From the NCBI GenBank assembly GCA_947036575.1, contig CAMQSH010000100.1, positions 1 through 7,055 of the forward strand: a stretch of 7,055 nucleotides of DNA. Direction: 5' to 3'. This DNA is from an uncultured Brevinema sp. (lineage in GTDB: Bacteria > Spirochaetota > Brevinematia > Brevinematales > Brevinemataceae). This document shows positions 5,970-7,055 of this stretch, piece after piece. The notes under the pieces were generated by a model that worked only from the letters and a program-made list of their open reading frames with translations, was not told where the DNA came from and ran no database searches. Made by a program: the position numbers and the translations under genes. The stretch's first letter is position 1; the number at the start of each line of letters is the position of its first letter.

Positions 5970-6797
5970 TTTAAGACTTTCTAAGTATTTCTTAACACTC
6001 CCAGTCTTTGTAAGATCTAAAGCTGTCTTATCCAATCTATCTCTAGCATTAATATCAGCTCCGTTTTTGACCAATAATTTTACGATTTCTAAATTATCTC
6101 TTTCCGAAGCTCTCAGTAAAGCAGTATTACCATCTTCATCAACTATTGTAAGATCAGCACCATTTTCTATTAAGAATTTTAAAATATTGTCACTATTATC
6201 TTTATCCCTATTATAATAATAAAAATGATCTACATACATTAATGTCGTTTTACCATAATGATCTTTAGCATTGACATCGCCACCATTTTTGACAAAGAGC
6301 ATTTTTTCCTCAAAATACTCTTCTGTAGATTTTGGATATTTGTATCCTCTAATATTAACAGCTAAGTACGTTTTAAATTTTTGTAATAAAGAAGGTGGTA
6401 ATTTTACCCACATGTCCCATTTTATTTTGTTGTCATCCATATTGTCTTCTAATATATTACCATAACCAAGAATATAATTATCATGCCTATAAGCACCGTA
6501 ACGCCATGCATCACGAGCTTGCATATCAAGATATGGTATAGTGTCTATTGTTAAAATCTCATCAGTTTCAGTAGATGAAACTATTAAATAGTCAGGAATA
6601 TTAGAATCAAATGGATTTACTGTTCTTAATTTATAGGTACTATTTTCGGAATATTCAATATCTATAGATGCTATATTGATATCTTTTATATTATAAACTT
6701 CATAAATCACAATAAGTATTTTAACAAAATATACTATGATCACTAGCATCACAGTTATCTTAATATATTTAGGCAAAGCCAATTTTAGATTTTTCAT
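5967..6797 (-). CDS. Membrane-anchored ankyrin-repeat protein
   Basis: The 276-residue protein has a short basic N-terminus and one hydrophobic segment (about 14-32), which looks like an uncleaved signal anchor, so the rest probably sits outside the cytoplasmic membrane. Residues 33-165 match no family I recognise. The C-terminal third carries ankyrin repeats, protein-protein binding modules: GGDVNAKDHYGKTTLM (172-187), ENGADLTIVDEDGNTALLRA (211-230), then NLEIVKLLVKNGADINARD (235-253) and a final partial repeat to residue 276. Repeat one is loosened by a tyrosine-rich insertion (YYYNRDKDN). The ATG at 6795-6797 has a modest ribosome-binding site (AGGGA). The gene starts 52 bases after the flavoprotein gene with no terminator between, so they may be cotranscribed; a terminator closes it downstream. 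The partner protein is unknown. Confidence 0.85.
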   Translation of the reverse strand: MKNLKLALPKYIKITVMLVIIVYFVKILIVIYEVYNIKDINIASIDIEYSENSTYKLRTVNPFDSNIPDYLIVSSTETDEILTIDTIPYLDMQARDAWRYGAYRHDNYILGYGNILEDNMDDNKIKWDMWVKLPPSLLQKFKTYLAVNIRGYKYPKSTEEYFEEKMLFVKNGGDVNAKDHYGKTTLMYVDHFYYYNRDKDNSDNILKFLIENGADLTIVDEDGNTALLRASERDNLEIVKLLVKNGADINARDRLDKTALDLTKTGSVKKYLESLK

Positions 6798-6849
6798 TTG
6801 TTATTTCCCTATTTTAATATTCTGTGTAAATATAAAAACAATCAAGTGT

Positions 6850-7055
6850 TTAAGATTTGTTATCGGTCTGGCACTTTCCAGCTATGAATCCACTAGCAAA
6901 TGCAAACCAAATATTGTATCCGCCTAGATTGCCGGCTATATCTATGGCTTCACCTATAAAATATAGTCCTGACACTTTATTTACTTCAAAAGTTTTTGAG
7001 GATAATTCTTTGGTGTCTATTCCACCTTTGCTTATTTCTGCAAGATCATAGCCCA
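6850..7055 (-). CDS. BaiN/HI0933-family FAD-dependent oxidoreductase, C-terminal end
   Basis: Only the last 67 residues are in the window; the gene enters from the right edge. The segment ISKGGID, then SSKTFEVNKVSGLYFIGEAIDIAG written in two parts, and GGYNIWFAFASG is the diagnostic C-terminal block of the HI0933/YhiN flavoproteins, where the GLYFxGE strand and the glycine-rich GGYN turn contact FAD. The annotation in databases is usually NAD(P)/FAD-dependent oxidoreductase or aminoacetone oxidase family; the true substrate is not known. The stop codon TAA is at 6850-6852. It lies on the same strand as the ankyrin gene and may be the first gene of a short operon with it. Confidence 0.93.
   Translation of the reverse strand, partial: GYDLAEISKGGIDTKELSSKTFEVNKVSGLYFIGEAIDIAGNLGGYNIWFAFASGFIAGKCQTDNKS

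Overview
The window comes from an AT-rich bacterium using the standard genetic code: every tryptophan codon I checked is TGG. The organism cannot be named from sequence alone. The pgk product has spirochaete-like wording (RVDFNVPM, SHLGDPKK, FGTAHRAHAS), which is only a hint. pnp and pgk look visibly less AT-rich than the genes between and around them, the usual contrast between conserved housekeeping genes and accessory genes in low-GC genomes.

Layout, right to left, since almost everything reads on the minus strand: the 3' end of a BaiN/HI0933-type flavoprotein gene (6850-7055); a membrane-anchored ankyrin-repeat protein (5967-6797) closed by a hairpin terminator at 5871-5899; a stand-alone HARE-HTH plus PD-(D/E)XK nuclease-like protein (4840-5760) with its own near-consensus promoter; phosphoglycerate kinase, pgk (3497-4795), with a terminator at 3437-3474; a short plus-strand unit at about 3157-3391 that may encode a tiny lipoprotein; a GNAT acetyltransferase (2499-3008); a large multi-pass membrane protein gene (777-2435) cut by one in-frame TGA; and the 5' part of pnp (1-499) with its own promoter and a long leader hairpin.

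Three points stand out. First, the two hypothetical reading frames at 777-1688 and 1959-2435 are in the same phase and joined by open sequence, so they are one 552-codon gene with a single internal stop. Second, the nuclease-like gene is bracketed by two copies of a roughly 48-bp sequence that is the pgk ribosome-binding leader, as if the gene had been inserted at the pgk start with duplication of the leader. Third, a small lipoprotein-like frame with a 12-bp tandem repeat in its signal peptide lies behind a reasonable promoter on the otherwise empty plus strand.

Functionally the window mixes core metabolism (glycolysis, RNA turnover) with accessory genes (putative restriction-type nuclease, ankyrin protein, acetyltransferase). 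I see no CRISPR array, tRNA, rRNA, transposase or methyltransferase gene.
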